Below are positions 33,990 to 43,924 of a stretch of DNA of 64,000 bases, one piece after another. The position numbers and the translations under genes were made by a program. The first letter of the stretch is position 1. Each line of letters starts with the position of its first letter. Source of the stretch: Bacteroidales bacterium (GTDB lineage Bacteria > Bacteroidota > Bacteroidia > Bacteroidales > Rikenellaceae); the NCBI GenBank assembly GCA_910574205.1, contig CAJSYJ010000002.1, positions 398,930 through 462,929 of the forward strand, in the 5' to 3' direction. Under the pieces are notes generated by a model. The model saw only the letters and a program-made list of their open reading frames with translations. It was not told the DNA's origin and searched no databases.

Positions 33990-34033
33990 CTGAACGCTCG
34001 TATCGCATATACCACTCGTATCGCATATATCGG

Positions 34034-34068
34034 AAAAAAAACGCCCCGTCGCATTCAGCGATGGGGCG
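34034..34068 (-). terminator. Terminator of the infB operon / CoA-transferase gene
   Basis: Stem CGCCCCGTCGC (34042-34052) with GCGATGGGGCG (34058-34068); on the minus strand it is followed by eight T. A 15-base direct repeat CTCGTATCGCATATA (within 33996-34030) lies beside it. Confidence 0.8.
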
Positions 34069-34114
34069 GTTCGTATCGGGGACGTCGGCTGACACCCCCG
34101 GGGCATAGATGAGA

Positions 34115-35434
34115 TTACTTGCACATATACTTCTTGACGTAGTGGTGGTGTTCGCCGTAGCGCTCGAACGCGGCACGGTCGAGCTCCTCCTGAGCCGAGG
34201 GGTGTGCCACCGAGATGATAAGGCGGGCACGCTCCTGCAACGTCTTGCCGTAGAGATCGACGGCACCGTTCTCGGTAACGAACCAGTGCATGTGGTTACG
34301 CGTGGTAACGACACCTGCACCAGGAGTCAGCACGTCGGCGATCTTCGATACACCCTTGTTGGTAATAGAGGGCATGGCGATTATAGCCTTGCCGCCCTTC
34401 GACAGAGAGGCACCGTATACGAAGTCGACCTGACCGCCGACGCCCGAGTAGAACTTGCGTCCCAGAGAGTCGGCGCATACCTGACCCGTGATGTCGACCT
34501 GCAAGGCCGAGTTGATAGCCGTCACGCGGTCGTTCTTGGCGATGACGTAGGGGTCGTTGGTATAGCCCACGTCCTTCATCAGGACACCGGGGTTGTCGTC
34601 GATGAAGTCGTAGACGCGCTGCGAACCCATGAGGAAAGTCGACACCATCATACCCTTGTCGATATTCTTCGCCTCGCCGTTGATAACGCCCTTCTCCACC
34701 AGAGGCAGTACGCCGTCGGCGAACATCTCGGTGTGTATACCGAGGTTCTTATGGCCGCCCAGCTGCGCCAGCACGGCGTTGGGGATCGCACCGATACCCA
34801 TTTGCAGCGTAGCACCGTCCTCGATGAGCTCGGCGCAATACTTACCGATCTTGGTCTCGGTCTCGTTGGGCTCCGAGAAGTGAGCCTCCATAAGCGGAGT
34901 ATCGTCCTCGACGAACAGATCGATCTTCGACAGCGGAATCATCGCATCGCCGAATGCACGCGGCACGTGGCGGTTGATGACGGCGATGACCGTATCGGCA
35001 GTCTCGATAGCGGCCAGCGTAGCGTCGACCGACGTACCGAGCGACACGTAACCGTGCTTGTCAGGGCGCGATACCTGAACCATAGCCACGTTGCACGGAA
35101 CGGCACCCGAACGGTAGAGGCGCTGCGTCTCCGACAGGAATACCGGAATGTAGTCGGCATAGCCGCTCTGCGTCACCTTGCGCACGTTGCCGCCCACGAA
35201 GAGCGAATCGAGCTGGAAGATGCCGTCGTACTTGGGATCGGCATAGTCGGCCGGACCCTCCGTATGGAGATGATGCACGTGGATGTCGCGCAGCTCGCCG
35301 TTGTCGGCGCGGCGGCACATGGCCTTGATAAGACACTGCGGAGCCGATGCCACCGAGCTGAGGTGGATATGGTCGCCCGACTTGATTACTTTCACCGCCT
35401 CATCGGGCGTCGTGAACTTGATTTGAGTACTCAT
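34115..35434 (-). CDS. Acyl-CoA:carboxylate CoA-transferase (acetyl-CoA hydrolase/transferase family)
   Basis: 439 aa. N-terminal domain GDHIHLSSVASAPQCLIKAM; C-terminal domain with MGIGAIPNAVLAQLGGHKNLGIHTEMFADGV, where the Glu in HTEM is the catalytic residue that carries CoA, and YSGVGGQVDFVYGASLSKGG. It belongs to the family of 4-hydroxybutyrate, butyrate and succinate/propionate CoA-transferases. With methylmalonyl-CoA mutase encoded in the same window, a propionyl-CoA:succinate or acetate role is plausible but unproven. It follows infB closely and ends at a strong terminator, so it may be partly co-transcribed with the translation operon. Confidence 0.85.
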   Translation of the reverse strand: MSTQIKFTTPDEAVKVIKSGDHIHLSSVASAPQCLIKAMCRRADNGELRDIHVHHLHTEGPADYADPKYDGIFQLDSLFVGGNVRKVTQSGYADYIPVFLSETQRLYRSGAVPCNVAMVQVSRPDKHGYVSLGTSVDATLAAIETADTVIAVINRHVPRAFGDAMIPLSKIDLFVEDDTPLMEAHFSEPNETETKIGKYCAELIEDGATLQMGIGAIPNAVLAQLGGHKNLGIHTEMFADGVLPLVEKGVINGEAKNIDKGMMVSTFLMGSQRVYDFIDDNPGVLMKDVGYTNDPYVIAKNDRVTAINSALQVDITGQVCADSLGRKFYSGVGGQVDFVYGASLSKGGKAIIAMPSITNKGVSKIADVLTPGAGVVTTRNHMHWFVTENGAVDLYGKTLQERARLIISVAHPSAQEELDRAAFERYGEHHHYVKKYMCK

Positions 35435-35476
35435 GACTGTTAAAAAAAAGTAGTTTAGGTTATGATACTTGATTAA

Positions 35477-38290
35477 CTATTTCCTCTTTACCTCTACCTG
35501 CTCGTAGCCCTCGATGATATCGCCCACGCGGATGTCGTTGTACGACTCGATGTTCAAGCCGCAGTCCTGACCGGTGAGCACCTCCTTCACGTCGTCCTTG
35601 AAACGGCGCAGCGAACCGAGGCGTCCGGTGTGTATGACGATACCGTCGCGGATGACGCGGATAGGCGTGGCACGTTGCAGCTTGCCCTCGCGGACGATAC
35701 AGCCGGCGACCGAACCCACCTTCGAGATCTTGAACACCTCCATGACCTCGACCGAGCATACGATCTCCTCCTTCATCACAGGCTCCAACATACCCTCGAT
35801 AGCATCCTTGATCTCGTTGATTGCATCGTAGATGATCGAGTAGAGGCGGATGTCGATCTGCTCCTTCTCGGCGGTCTTGCGCGCGGCGGCCGACGGACGT
35901 ACCTGGAAGCCGACGATAATCGCGTTGGAGGCCGCAGCCAGCAGGACGTCGGACTCCGAGATCTGACCCACGGCGGCATGTATGACGTTGACCTGCACGG
36001 TCTCTTTCGAGAGCTTGATAAGAGAGCCCGACATAGCCTCCACAGAGCCGTCGACATCGCCCTTGACGATGATGTTCAGCTCCTTGAACGAACCTATGGC
36101 GATGCGGCGGCCTATCTCGTCGAGCGTCACGTGCTTCTGGGTCATGATGCCCTGCATGCGCTGCAACTGCTCGCGCTTGTTGGCTATCTCGCGCGCCGAG
36201 CGGTCGTCGTCCATTACGTTGAACGTATCGCCGGCCTGAGGCGCACCGTTGAGACCGAGCACCTGAACCGGCGTCGAGGGACCCGCCTCGGCGACCTTCT
36301 GTCCGTTCTCGTCGAACATAGCCTTGACACGACCCGTGAACGTACCCGACAGCAGTACGTCGCCGATGCGCAGAGTACCGTTCTGCACCATGATCGTGGC
36401 GACATAGCCGCGTCCCTTATCCAGCGTCGACTCTATGACCGCACCCGAGGCCTTGCGGTCGGGGTTGGCTTTAAGATCGAGCATCTCGGCTTCGAGCAGC
36501 ACCTTTTCGAGCAGCTTGTCGAGATTGAGTCCCTTCTTGGCCGAGACATCCTGGCTCTGGTACTTGCCGCCCCAGTCCTCGACCAGATAGTTCATCTGCG
36601 AGAGCTGCTCCTTGATATGGTCGGGGTTGGCGCCCGGCTTGTCGATCTTGTTGATCGCGAAGACCATAGGCACACCTGCGGCCTGAGCATGGTTGATAGC
36701 CTCGACCGTCTGCGGCATGACGTTGTCGTCGGCCGCGACGATGATGATCGCAACGTCGGTAATCTTGGCACCGCGGGCACGCATAGCCGTGAAGGCCTCG
36801 TGACCCGGCGTATCGAGGAACGTTATCTTCTGGCCGTTGAGCTCGACCGAGTAGGCACCGATATGCTGCGTGATACCGCCGGCCTCGCCCGCAGTGACAT
36901 TCGTCTTGCGGATGTTGTCCAGCAGCGACGTCTTACCGTGGTCGACGTGTCCCATGACCGTTACGATAGGCGGACGCGGAACCAGCTCCTCCTCGCTGTC
37001 CTCGACAGTCTCGATAGCCTCCTGTATCTCGACAGAGACGAATTCGACCTTGAAGCCGAACTCCTCCGCCACGACCACCAGAGCCTCGGCGTCGAGACGC
37101 TGGTTGATAGAGACCATAAGGCCAAGATTCATGCAGGCCGAGATGACCTCCATAGGCGAGACGTTCATCATGGTAGCCAGCTCGCTCACGGTAACGAACT
37201 CCGTCACGCGCAATACCGAGCGCTCCATCTGTTCGCGCTCCATCTCCTCGTTGAGCTTCTCGCGCACCTCCTCGCGCTTCTCCTTGCGATACTTCGCGCC
37301 CTTGGACTTAGCGCCCTTGGAGGTAAGACGAGCCAGCGTATCCTTGATCTGCTTCTGTACCTCCTCGTCGCTCACTTCGGGGCGGACGATAGGCTTGGGC
37401 TGGTTCTTCTTGTTCTTGAACTTCTTGGCATCGCCCTGACGCTGTCCCGGCTGTCCCTTGCCGGCACCGCCTCCCTGGGCATTGCCGCCGCGTCCCGACT
37501 GCTCCTTGCCCTTGCCGCCGTGCTGCGGCTTGTTGACGTCGACCTTCTCCTTGTCCAGACGCTTGCGCTTGTGCTTGCCGCCCGGGACCATGTTCGACAC
37601 GTCCATAGTACCGATGATCTGCGGTCCGCGCAGCTGCGTGGTATTGGGACGGAAGATGTTGTCCTTCGGAGCCTCCGCCTTGGGCTGCTCCTCGGCTTTC
37701 GGGGCCTCGGGTGCCGGAGCAGGTGCCGGTGTCGGCGCCGGCGCGGCGGCCGCAGGTACGGGCTCGGCAGACTTACGGACGATATCGGCCGGTTTGTCGG
37801 CTGCAACGGCCTTGTCGGCGACGGGGCTCTGCGGCGCGGTCTTCGGCGTCTGAGGCTGCTGTGCCGGTGCGGCAGCGGCCTTCTCGGCAGGCTTCTCGGG
37901 CGTCTTGGGCGCCTGCTTAGCGCTGCTGCGGCCGCCGTCGAGATCGATCTTGCCGAGGAATTTGGGCGAAGGTATCTCGTCCTTTATGCTGATTACGTTG
38001 CTTTTGATGACTATCTCCTCGTCCTCCTTGGGGCGAGACTGCTGAGAGGTAATGCTTACTGTGGTCTGTTTCTGCGATATGCGTTCACGCACGGCGTTGC
38101 GCTCGTTGCCCGAGATGCGATTACGGCCGAACTCCTTCTCCAACACGGCATAGACCTCGGGCGTAACCAGCGAGCTGGGCGAACCGTCGCTCTGGATGCC
38201 CTTCTTTTGGAGAAAATCGGCGATCGTATTGAATCCCACCTTGAACTCCTTGGCAACCTGTATAAGTCTTAATTTTCTATTGTTATCCAT
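35477..38290 (-). CDS. infB: Translation initiation factor IF-2
   Basis: 937 aa from the ATG at 38290 (the codon before it in frame is TTG). The N-terminal IF2 subdomain ([24 protein letters not shown]) and a long Ala/Pro/Lys linker precede the G domain: [12 protein letters not shown] near residue 445, [19 protein letters not shown]. Domains II-IV follow, ending in YEQVEVKRK. It delivers initiator tRNA to the 30S subunit. Third gene of rimP-nusA-infB, the classical arrangement. Confidence 0.98.
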   Translation of the reverse strand: MDNNRKLRLIQVAKEFKVGFNTIADFLQKKGIQSDGSPSSLVTPEVYAVLEKEFGRNRISGNERNAVRERISQKQTTVSITSQQSRPKEDEEIVIKSNVISIKDEIPSPKFLGKIDLDGGRSSAKQAPKTPEKPAEKAAAAPAQQPQTPKTAPQSPVADKAVAADKPADIVRKSAEPVPAAAAPAPTPAPAPAPEAPKAEEQPKAEAPKDNIFRPNTTQLRGPQIIGTMDVSNMVPGGKHKRKRLDKEKVDVNKPQHGGKGKEQSGRGGNAQGGGAGKGQPGQRQGDAKKFKNKKNQPKPIVRPEVSDEEVQKQIKDTLARLTSKGAKSKGAKYRKEKREEVREKLNEEMEREQMERSVLRVTEFVTVSELATMMNVSPMEVISACMNLGLMVSINQRLDAEALVVVAEEFGFKVEFVSVEIQEAIETVEDSEEELVPRPPIVTVMGHVDHGKTSLLDNIRKTNVTAGEAGGITQHIGAYSVELNGQKITFLDTPGHEAFTAMRARGAKITDVAIIIVAADDNVMPQTVEAINHAQAAGVPMVFAINKIDKPGANPDHIKEQLSQMNYLVEDWGGKYQSQDVSAKKGLNLDKLLEKVLLEAEMLDLKANPDRKASGAVIESTLDKGRGYVATIMVQNGTLRIGDVLLSGTFTGRVKAMFDENGQKVAEAGPSTPVQVLGLNGAPQAGDTFNVMDDDRSAREIANKREQLQRMQGIMTQKHVTLDEIGRRIAIGSFKELNIIVKGDVDGSVEAMSGSLIKLSKETVQVNVIHAAVGQISESDVLLAAASNAIIVGFQVRPSAAARKTAEKEQIDIRLYSIIYDAINEIKDAIEGMLEPVMKEEIVCSVEVMEVFKISKVGSVAGCIVREGKLQRATPIRVIRDGIVIHTGRLGSLRRFKDDVKEVLTGQDCGLNIESYNDIRVGDIIEGYEQVEVKRK

Positions 38291-38335
38291 CAATCTATTC
38301 TTTCTTGCGTTTGCATTGTTTTTTATCGTATGCCG

Positions 38336-39565
38336 CTATTCGAACTCGGCTTTGAGTATCTCGACGACCTTCTGAGCCTGTTCGATTTCAAGGTCGGCAC
38401 GCGAGGCTATCTCCTCGACGGGAAGTTCCAGAACGCTCTTGGCCGTATCGCAGCCGGCGCTCTTCAATGCATCTATTATCCAGCTCTCGATCTCGTCGGC
38501 GAACTCCGTAAGAGCCACATCCTCCTCCTCGACCTCGCGGTAGACGTCGATGTCGTAGCCGGTAAGCATCTTCGACAGACGGATGTTGAGACCGCCCTTG
38601 CCGATAGCCAGCGACACCTCCTCGGGTTTGAGGTATACGGCGGCCGTCTTCTTCTCCTCGTCGATAGTGATGCTCGATATCTTGGCAGGATTGAGCGAAC
38701 GCTGTATCATCAGCGACGTATTTGCCGTGTAGTTCACAACGTCGATGTTCTCGTTGCGCAGCTCCTTGACGATAGTGTAGATACGCGAGCCCTTCATACC
38801 CACGCAGGCGCCCACCGGGTCGATGCGGTCGTCGTACGATTCGACGGCGACCTTGGCCCTCTCGCCGGGGATGCGCGCGATCTTCTTGATCGTGATAAGA
38901 CCGTCGTAGATCTCGGGCACCTCCTGCTCGAAGAGACGTTCGAGGAATTGGTTGTCGGTACGCGAAAGGATGATGCGGGGCTGGTTATTGTTCATCTCCA
39001 CACTCTTGACGATAGCCTTGATCGTATCGCCCTTGCGATAGAAGTCGTTGGGGATCTGCTCCGACTTGGGCAGCGAGAGATCGTTGTCGTCATCGTCGCG
39101 GATCAGCACCTCGCGCTTCCACACCTGATAGACCTCGCCGGCGATGATCTCGCCCACCTTCTCCGAATACTTCTCGAAGAGTGCGGCCTTTTCCAGATCG
39201 AGGATGCGCGATGCCAGATTCTGACGCAGCGACAGCACGGCGCGACGGCCGAACTTGGTCATGTCGATCTGGTCGGCATACTCGTCGCCCACCTCGTAGG
39301 TGGGGTCGATCGCCTTGACCTCCGACACCGAAATCTCGGTGTTGGGGTTCTCGACCGCCCCGTCCTCGACGACGGTACGGTTGCGCCAGATCTCCAAATC
39401 GCCCTTCTCGGGGTTGATGATGACGTCGAAATTCTCGTCGCTCTCGAACTGCTTCTGCAAAGCGTGACGGAAGACATCCTCCAAAACACCGATCAGCGTA
39501 GTATTGTCGATGCTCTTCAACTCCTTGAACTCAGCGAAATTGCTGATAAGATTCACATAATTCAT
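38336..39565 (-). CDS. nusA: Transcription factor NusA
   Basis: 409 aa. N-terminal RNA-polymerase-binding domain, S1 domain (residues about 130-200, EIIAGEVYQVWKREVLI), then two KH domains (GACVGMKGSRIYTIVKEL and LAIGKGGLNIRLSKMLTGYDIDV). The acidic repeats of the E. coli protein are missing, as is usual in Bacteroidetes, though a short acidic tail remains. It controls pausing, termination and antitermination. Middle gene of rimP-nusA-infB, 43 bases after rimP. Confidence 0.97.
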   Translation of the reverse strand: MNYVNLISNFAEFKELKSIDNTTLIGVLEDVFRHALQKQFESDENFDVIINPEKGDLEIWRNRTVVEDGAVENPNTEISVSEVKAIDPTYEVGDEYADQIDMTKFGRRAVLSLRQNLASRILDLEKAALFEKYSEKVGEIIAGEVYQVWKREVLIRDDDDNDLSLPKSEQIPNDFYRKGDTIKAIVKSVEMNNNQPRIILSRTDNQFLERLFEQEVPEIYDGLITIKKIARIPGERAKVAVESYDDRIDPVGACVGMKGSRIYTIVKELRNENIDVVNYTANTSLMIQRSLNPAKISSITIDEEKKTAAVYLKPEEVSLAIGKGGLNIRLSKMLTGYDIDVYREVEEEDVALTEFADEIESWIIDALKSAGCDTAKSVLELPVEEIASRADLEIEQAQKVVEILKAEFE

Positions 39566-39608
39566 CGTTGTTTCTCGTTTTATATATTTTATTGAATTTT
39601 CGTTCGGG

Positions 39609-40076
39609 CTACTTGAAATCGAGCCACTCCTTGGCGCGGCGGATCTGCGACCACTCGTAGCGACGCGTCACGCGAACCGTCTGTTTGCGCTTCATGCCCT
39701 CGACCTGACGACGCTCGTCGTAGGAGAGCGTGATACCCTCCTCGTCGACCGTATCGAGCTGTGCGAGTATCTTCTCCGAGTCGACGAGCAGCACTTCGAT
39801 CGACGAGCCGACCAGCTTGCGATACTGGCGCAGCGAACGAAGCTCCGATCCGATGCCGGCAGAAGCCACCGTAAGCGAGAAATCCTCCTGCTCGCGGTCG
39901 AGCTCGGCCTCTATGGCGCGGCTCAGATAGGCGCACGCATCGATCGATACGGACGTATCGCTGTCGATAATTAGTTCGATATCGCCCGAGGGCGACGAGG
40001 TGCAGTCGACGACGAACATGTCGGTGCCCGCGATGTTGCGCTCGGCAATCTCTATAACTCTTTTGCTGTCAATCAT
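39609..40076 (-). CDS. rimP: Ribosome maturation factor RimP
   Basis: 155 aa. N-terminal domain with DCTSSPSGDIELIIDSDTSVSIDACAYLSRAIEAELD and the C-terminal SH3-like domain (SASGI-type segment VASAGIGSELRSLRQYRKLVGSSIEV). It assists 30S maturation. First gene of rimP-nusA-infB; its leader carries a strong hairpin right after the predicted RNA start. Confidence 0.93.
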   Translation of the reverse strand: MIDSKRVIEIAERNIAGTDMFVVDCTSSPSGDIELIIDSDTSVSIDACAYLSRAIEAELDREQEDFSLTVASAGIGSELRSLRQYRKLVGSSIEVLLVDSEKILAQLDTVDEEGITLSYDERRQVEGMKRKQTVRVTRRYEWSQIRRAKEWLDFK

Positions 40077-40117
40077 TTTGTCAGTGGTATCGTTTAATTC
40101 GTCAAATCATATTCACG

Positions 40118-40167
40118 AGACGAGGGGACTATTCGTCCCCTCGTCTGCTTCTTATGGTGCAAATATA
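40118..40167 (-). promoter_or_regulatory. Promoter and leader hairpin of rimP-nusA-infB
   Basis: Minus-strand -7 box TATATTTG at 40160-40167. Only about 14 bases later the RNA contains a 12-bp perfect stem (40146-40135 with 40129-40118, loop of 5) with no T-run on the minus strand. It could act as an RNA-stability element, attenuator or the terminator of lpxA read on the same strand. Confidence 0.55.
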
Positions 40168-40221
40168 GGTATAATTTTATCGAATACCTAATATTTCGTC
40201 CTGTTTCCTACATTTTTCAGT

Positions 40222-41010
40222 CTATTTCGTTCTCGGCGAATAAGGCTTGACCACACCGCGCTGCGAAGAGCGAACGAATTTTACCAGCGCATCGCGCTCG
40301 GGCGAGGGGGGAATCTCGGCCTCGACCTTGTCGCAGCCGGTAAGGTAGTTCAGCTCGCTCTGGAACAGTATGCGGCACGTGTCGTGGATCGAGGCTATCT
40401 GCTCGGGCGTAAAGCCGCGGCGAGAGAGCCCGACCTTGTTAATGCCGGCATAGTGCGACTCGCCGTTGGTAACGATGATATAGGGCGGGATATCCTGCCC
40501 GATCAGCGCACCGCCCTGTATCATGGCGTGGTCGCCGATATGTACCCACTGGTGCACGGCCGTATGGCCGCCGATGACGACCCAGTCGCCGACTTCGACC
40601 TCGCCGGCGAGCGAGGTGCGGTTGGCCAGCACGCAATGGCTGCCCAGAACGTCGTCGTGAGCTACATGTACATAGGCCATAAGGAGGTTGTGGCTGCCCA
40701 CCACCGTGGTGCCGCGCGAAGCGGTGCCGCGCGATATGGTCACATATTCGCGGATGTCGTTATAGTCACCGATGACGGCCGTCGACTTCTCGCCGGCGAA
40801 CTTCAAGTCCTGCGGCTGGCAGGCGATCGAGGCGCCGGGATGTATCCTGTTGCCCCTGCCGATGCGCGCACCGTCGTAGATAGCCGTGTGGGGGCCAATC
40901 CAGCAGTCGTCGCCGATGACCACGTCGCCCTCGATGTAGGCGAAGGGCTCGACGGTCACGTTGCTGCCGATGACCGCATCGGGGTGTACGTATGCTAAGT
41001 TGCTTATCAT
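40222..41010 (-). CDS. lpxA: UDP-N-acetylglucosamine O-acyltransferase LpxA
   Basis: 262 aa. Left-handed beta-helix built of hexapeptide repeats (VIGSNVTVEPFAYIEGDVVIGDDCWIG), the catalytic His segment in MAYVHVAHDDVLGSHC, and a C-terminal helical domain. It transfers a hydroxyacyl chain from acyl carrier protein to UDP-GlcNAc, the first step of lipid A synthesis, in the cytoplasm. It follows the lpxC/fabZ fusion gene by 22 bases, so the first lipid A genes form one operon. Confidence 0.97.
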   Translation of the reverse strand: MISNLAYVHPDAVIGSNVTVEPFAYIEGDVVIGDDCWIGPHTAIYDGARIGRGNRIHPGASIACQPQDLKFAGEKSTAVIGDYNDIREYVTISRGTASRGTTVVGSHNLLMAYVHVAHDDVLGSHCVLANRTSLAGEVEVGDWVVIGGHTAVHQWVHIGDHAMIQGGALIGQDIPPYIIVTNGESHYAGINKVGLSRRGFTPEQIASIHDTCRILFQSELNYLTGCDKVEAEIPPSPERDALVKFVRSSQRGVVKPYSPRTK

Positions 41011-41032
41011 GCGTCGGTTGTTATACGATTAG

Positions 41033-42424
41033 TTACTTCATATTCTTTACCACCTGTGCCGTGAGCGTGGCCTCGCAGACCAGCGATCCGCCAACGAAAG
41101 CCTTGCACTGCGCCGTGGTAATACCGCGGCGGATAGGCTCGGTAATGAATGTTTCGAGTTGCAGGGTATCGCCCGGAACGACCTTGCGCTTGAAGCGCAC
41201 GTTGTCGATTTTCAAGAAGTAGGTCGAATAATTCTCCGGGTCGGGCACCTTGCTCAGCACCAGAACGCCGCAGCACTGAGCCATCGATTCGAGGATCAGC
41301 ACGCCCGGCATGACGGGCTCCTTGGGGAAGTGACCCATGAAGAACGGCTCGTCCATGGTAACGTTCTTGATACCGCCCACCGAGTTTTCGTCGATATGGA
41401 ATATCTTGTCGACCAGCAGGAACGGCGAACGATGAGGCAGCAGGTTGTGAATCTGCGAAATGGTATATTTGGCAGGCTCCTTGGCACTGTACTTGAACGC
41501 CGGCTGCTCGCCGTCGCGACGTATCATGCGAAGGATATCCTTCATAAATTCGGTATTGGCGAAGTGTCCCGGACGGGTAGCCCATACGCGTCCCTTGATG
41601 CGCAGGCCCAACAGCGCGAAGTCGCCCAACAGATCGAGCAGTTTGTGGCGCGCGAGCTCGTTGTTGGCACGCAGTTGCAGGTTGTTGAGATAGCCGCCCG
41701 TAATGCTGATGTCCTCCTTGCCGAATATCTGTTTGAGGTGGCTCAGCTGGTCGTCCGACACGGGATTCTCGACAACGACTATGGCGTTGTCGAGATCGCC
41801 GCCCTTGATGAGGTTCATATTCATCAGAGGTTCCAGCTCGTGCAGAAAGACGAAGGTGCGGCAGGGGGCTATCTTCTCGGCATAGTCGTCGCCGGGGTAA
41901 TATGTGGCATACTGGTTGCCGACGACCTTGGAGTTGTAGTCGACATGCACCGAGACGGAGAATACGTCGTCGGGATAGATGATTATGGCGACGCCCTTCT
42001 CAGGAATCGTATATACGTGCTTCTCCGTGACTTCGTAATACTTGCACTCGGCGTTCTGCTCGACGGTGCCCGTCTCGACGATGCGGGCGGCGTACTCGCG
42101 CGCCGAACCGTCCATGATCGGGGTCTCGGGGGCGTCGATATCGATTACGGCGTTATCCACGCCGAGCGTCCACAGAGCCGACATTACATGTTCTATCGTG
42201 CTGACCTTGACGCCGTTCTTCTCGATTGTCGTACCGCGCGAAGTGTCGGTTACAAATTCGCACAGAGCGGGTATGACGGGCGAGCCTTCGAGGTCGATGC
42301 GGCGGAAAACGATGCCGCTGTTTTCGGGAGCGGGACAAACCGTCATTCTGACGTCAAGGCCTGTATGCAGACCCTTGCCTTCGAACGAGATAGGTGCGGC
42401 CAGGGTTCGTTGTTTAGTAGCCAT
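41033..42424 (-). CDS. lpxC/fabZ: Bifunctional LpxC deacetylase / FabZ dehydratase
   Basis: 463 aa from the ATG at 42424. Residues 1-310 are LpxC: ISFEGKGLHTGLDVRM, STIEHVMSAL (Zn-ligand His), and ELARHKLLDLLGD with the remaining His and Asp ligands. Residues about 320-463 are FabZ: LPHRSPFLLVDKI and FFMGHFPKEPVMPGVLILESMAQ with the catalytic His and Glu. The first removes acetyl from UDP-3-acyl-GlcNAc, the second dehydrates hydroxyacyl-ACP. The fusion is typical of Bacteroidetes. Longer upstream starts precede the -7 box at 42453-42460. Confidence 0.97.
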   Translation of the reverse strand: MATKQRTLAAPISFEGKGLHTGLDVRMTVCPAPENSGIVFRRIDLEGSPVIPALCEFVTDTSRGTTIEKNGVKVSTIEHVMSALWTLGVDNAVIDIDAPETPIMDGSAREYAARIVETGTVEQNAECKYYEVTEKHVYTIPEKGVAIIIYPDDVFSVSVHVDYNSKVVGNQYATYYPGDDYAEKIAPCRTFVFLHELEPLMNMNLIKGGDLDNAIVVVENPVSDDQLSHLKQIFGKEDISITGGYLNNLQLRANNELARHKLLDLLGDFALLGLRIKGRVWATRPGHFANTEFMKDILRMIRRDGEQPAFKYSAKEPAKYTISQIHNLLPHRSPFLLVDKIFHIDENSVGGIKNVTMDEPFFMGHFPKEPVMPGVLILESMAQCCGVLVLSKVPDPENYSTYFLKIDNVRFKRKVVPGDTLQLETFITEPIRRGITTAQCKAFVGGSLVCEATLTAQVVKNMK

Positions 42425-42452
42425 ACTTACGTTAAATTTATGTAATAGTATG

Positions 42453-42491
42453 CAAAGGTACTGATTTTTTCCGGAAAAAATAGTATTTTTG
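42453..42491. promoter_or_regulatory. Divergent promoters of lpxC/fabZ and the TonB-like gene
   Basis: TACCTTTG on the minus strand (42453-42460) and TATTTTTG on the plus strand (42484-42491), with the palindrome TTTTTTCCGGAAAAAA between them. Confidence 0.6.
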
Positions 42492-42511
42492 CTCGGAATA
42501 ATCGACAGGCA

Positions 42512-43354
42512 ATGACAGAGAGCACACGACGACAAAGATCGCACGAGGTCTCGGCAGCGACGGCGAGCCGTCCGCGGCGGAGGCGTCCGGCCGTCGACAT
42601 GCACCGGCGCAGCTTGGGCGAATGGCTCTACGAGCATCGGCTGGGTCTGTGCGCCGTGCTGCTGCTCTACTCGTCGCTGGTAAGCGCCATGTGGGTGGCG
42701 CGGGTCGAGGTGGAGCGCAAACCCGTCGCATTCGGAGTGGTATTCGAAGCTGCGGACGAGCAGCTCTTAGACGAAGCGGAGCGCCTCAGACGCCGGCGCG
42801 ACGAGCTGATCCGCGAGATCGAGCAGCGGCAGTTCGACTGGTCGCAGGTCAAGAACGTCGCCTCGAACGAAGCGGCGGATAAGAGCGCCGCATCGGCACC
42901 GCAGTACGACGCGACGACGCAGGAGCTTATGGACAAGGTGGCCTCGGAGGCCGCGGCCAACCGCAGCGAATACGAGCGCGGCATGAAGAGCGTCGGCGCC
43001 ATAGGTCAGGGCGGCGGCTCGGGCGGCGGTGCAGGCGGCCGGGGCAACGACAGTGAAAGCGGAAAGTTCAGCGGCCGCGTGACGATAAGCTACGTATTCC
43101 GCTCGCCGGTGCGTCATCACCGTTCGCTATACCAGCCGGCATACCGCTGCGAGGGCGGCGGCGAGGTGGTCGTATCGGTATGGGTCGATCGCGGCGGCAA
43201 GGTAAAGACGGCGCATATAAAGTCGTGGTCGGGCGGCGACCAGTCGATGAAAGAGATAGCGAGGCAGGCCGCACTCCGGTCGGTATTCGACATAAACCCC
43301 TCGGCACCCGCCACGCAAGAGGGAGAGATAACCTATACGTTCATACCGCAGTGA
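42512..43354 (+). CDS. TonB-family energy transducer-like protein
   Basis: 280 aa. A basic cytoplasmic start (RPRRRRPAV), one transmembrane helix near residues 45-62 (LCAVLLLYSSLVSAMWVA), a charged helical linker, a Gly-rich segment (GQGGGSGGGAGGRG) and a C-terminal TonB-like domain (GEVVVSVWVDRGGKVKTAHI, ending GEITYTFIPQ). TonB proteins couple the inner-membrane proton motive force to outer-membrane receptors. The Pro-rich spacer of E. coli TonB is absent. ExbB/ExbD genes are not adjacent. The next small gene overlaps its stop (TGATG). Confidence 0.8.
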   Translation: MTESTRRQRSHEVSAATASRPRRRRPAVDMHRRSLGEWLYEHRLGLCAVLLLYSSLVSAMWVARVEVERKPVAFGVVFEAADEQLLDEAERLRRRRDELIREIEQRQFDWSQVKNVASNEAADKSAASAPQYDATTQELMDKVASEAAANRSEYERGMKSVGAIGQGGGSGGGAGGRGNDSESGKFSGRVTISYVFRSPVRHHRSLYQPAYRCEGGGEVVVSVWVDRGGKVKTAHIKSWSGGDQSMKEIARQAALRSVFDINPSAPATQEGEITYTFIPQ

Positions 43355-43767
43355 TGAGAGGAGCGAGGATGATAATAACGTTGCTGGCCGTTGCGGCCGC
43401 ATCGCTGCTGACCGCTGCGCTCTCGGCAGAGGCCGACTTCGCCGGGACGGCCGACAGCGTCGCATTCGTCAGCGAAAGCTGCGGCGACGACACATCGCGG
43501 CCGCTCGCCCTCACGGAGCTCAGACAGATATGCTGCGCGGCGACAGCATCGACGGGTATCGCGCCGGCACGTCCGGCACCCGCCTCGCTGCGCACGCAGC
43601 CCGGACATACCCGCGCCGAGTCGTCGCACTCGCAGTCGGGATTCAAGTCGCGCGCCATAGACTCGTCGACGGCGGGCGTCCGCTACGGATTGTACAACCA
43701 TAAGATATTGTTCGCTTCGCGCGCTGCGGATCACTACCTGATCCGCGTGCGGCGGCTCGTTATTTAG
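43354..43767 (+). CDS. Small protein with an N-terminal membrane/signal segment, unknown
   Basis: 137 aa. Its ATG overlaps the stop of the TonB-like gene, so translation is probably coupled. The N-terminus has a hydrophobic stretch (MIITLLAVAAASLLTAALSAEA) that fits a signal peptide; the rest is Ser/Ala/Arg-rich with an ICCA pair and no family I recognise. Composition is low in clear secondary-structure signals, so it may be poorly folded or not a protein at all, but position favours a real gene. Confidence 0.45.
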   Translation: MRGARMIITLLAVAAASLLTAALSAEADFAGTADSVAFVSESCGDDTSRPLALTELRQICCAATASTGIAPARPAPASLRTQPGHTRAESSHSQSGFKSRAIDSSTAGVRYGLYNHKILFASRAADHYLIRVRRLVI

Positions 43768-43924
43768 CGCCGGCATACGCCCCGACGGCATGCCGTGCGC
43801 ACGGGGAGGCGCCGATGCTCCCCGAAAAACATATTAACGAACCTGAGCGATCCGTTCCGCCCGCTGTCCAAGAAGAAGATCCGCAGCGGGAGGGCGAAGG
43901 GTCGCATAGAAAGCAAACGAACTT

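Noticed and set aside
33995..34030. Direct repeat CTCGTATCGCATATA beside a terminator
   Set aside because: Only two short copies without spacers of regular size; not a CRISPR array, and no cas genes occur in the window.
35630..38272. 880-codon ORF antisense to infB
   Set aside because: A shadow of infB with repetitive Arg/Leu content; no domain.
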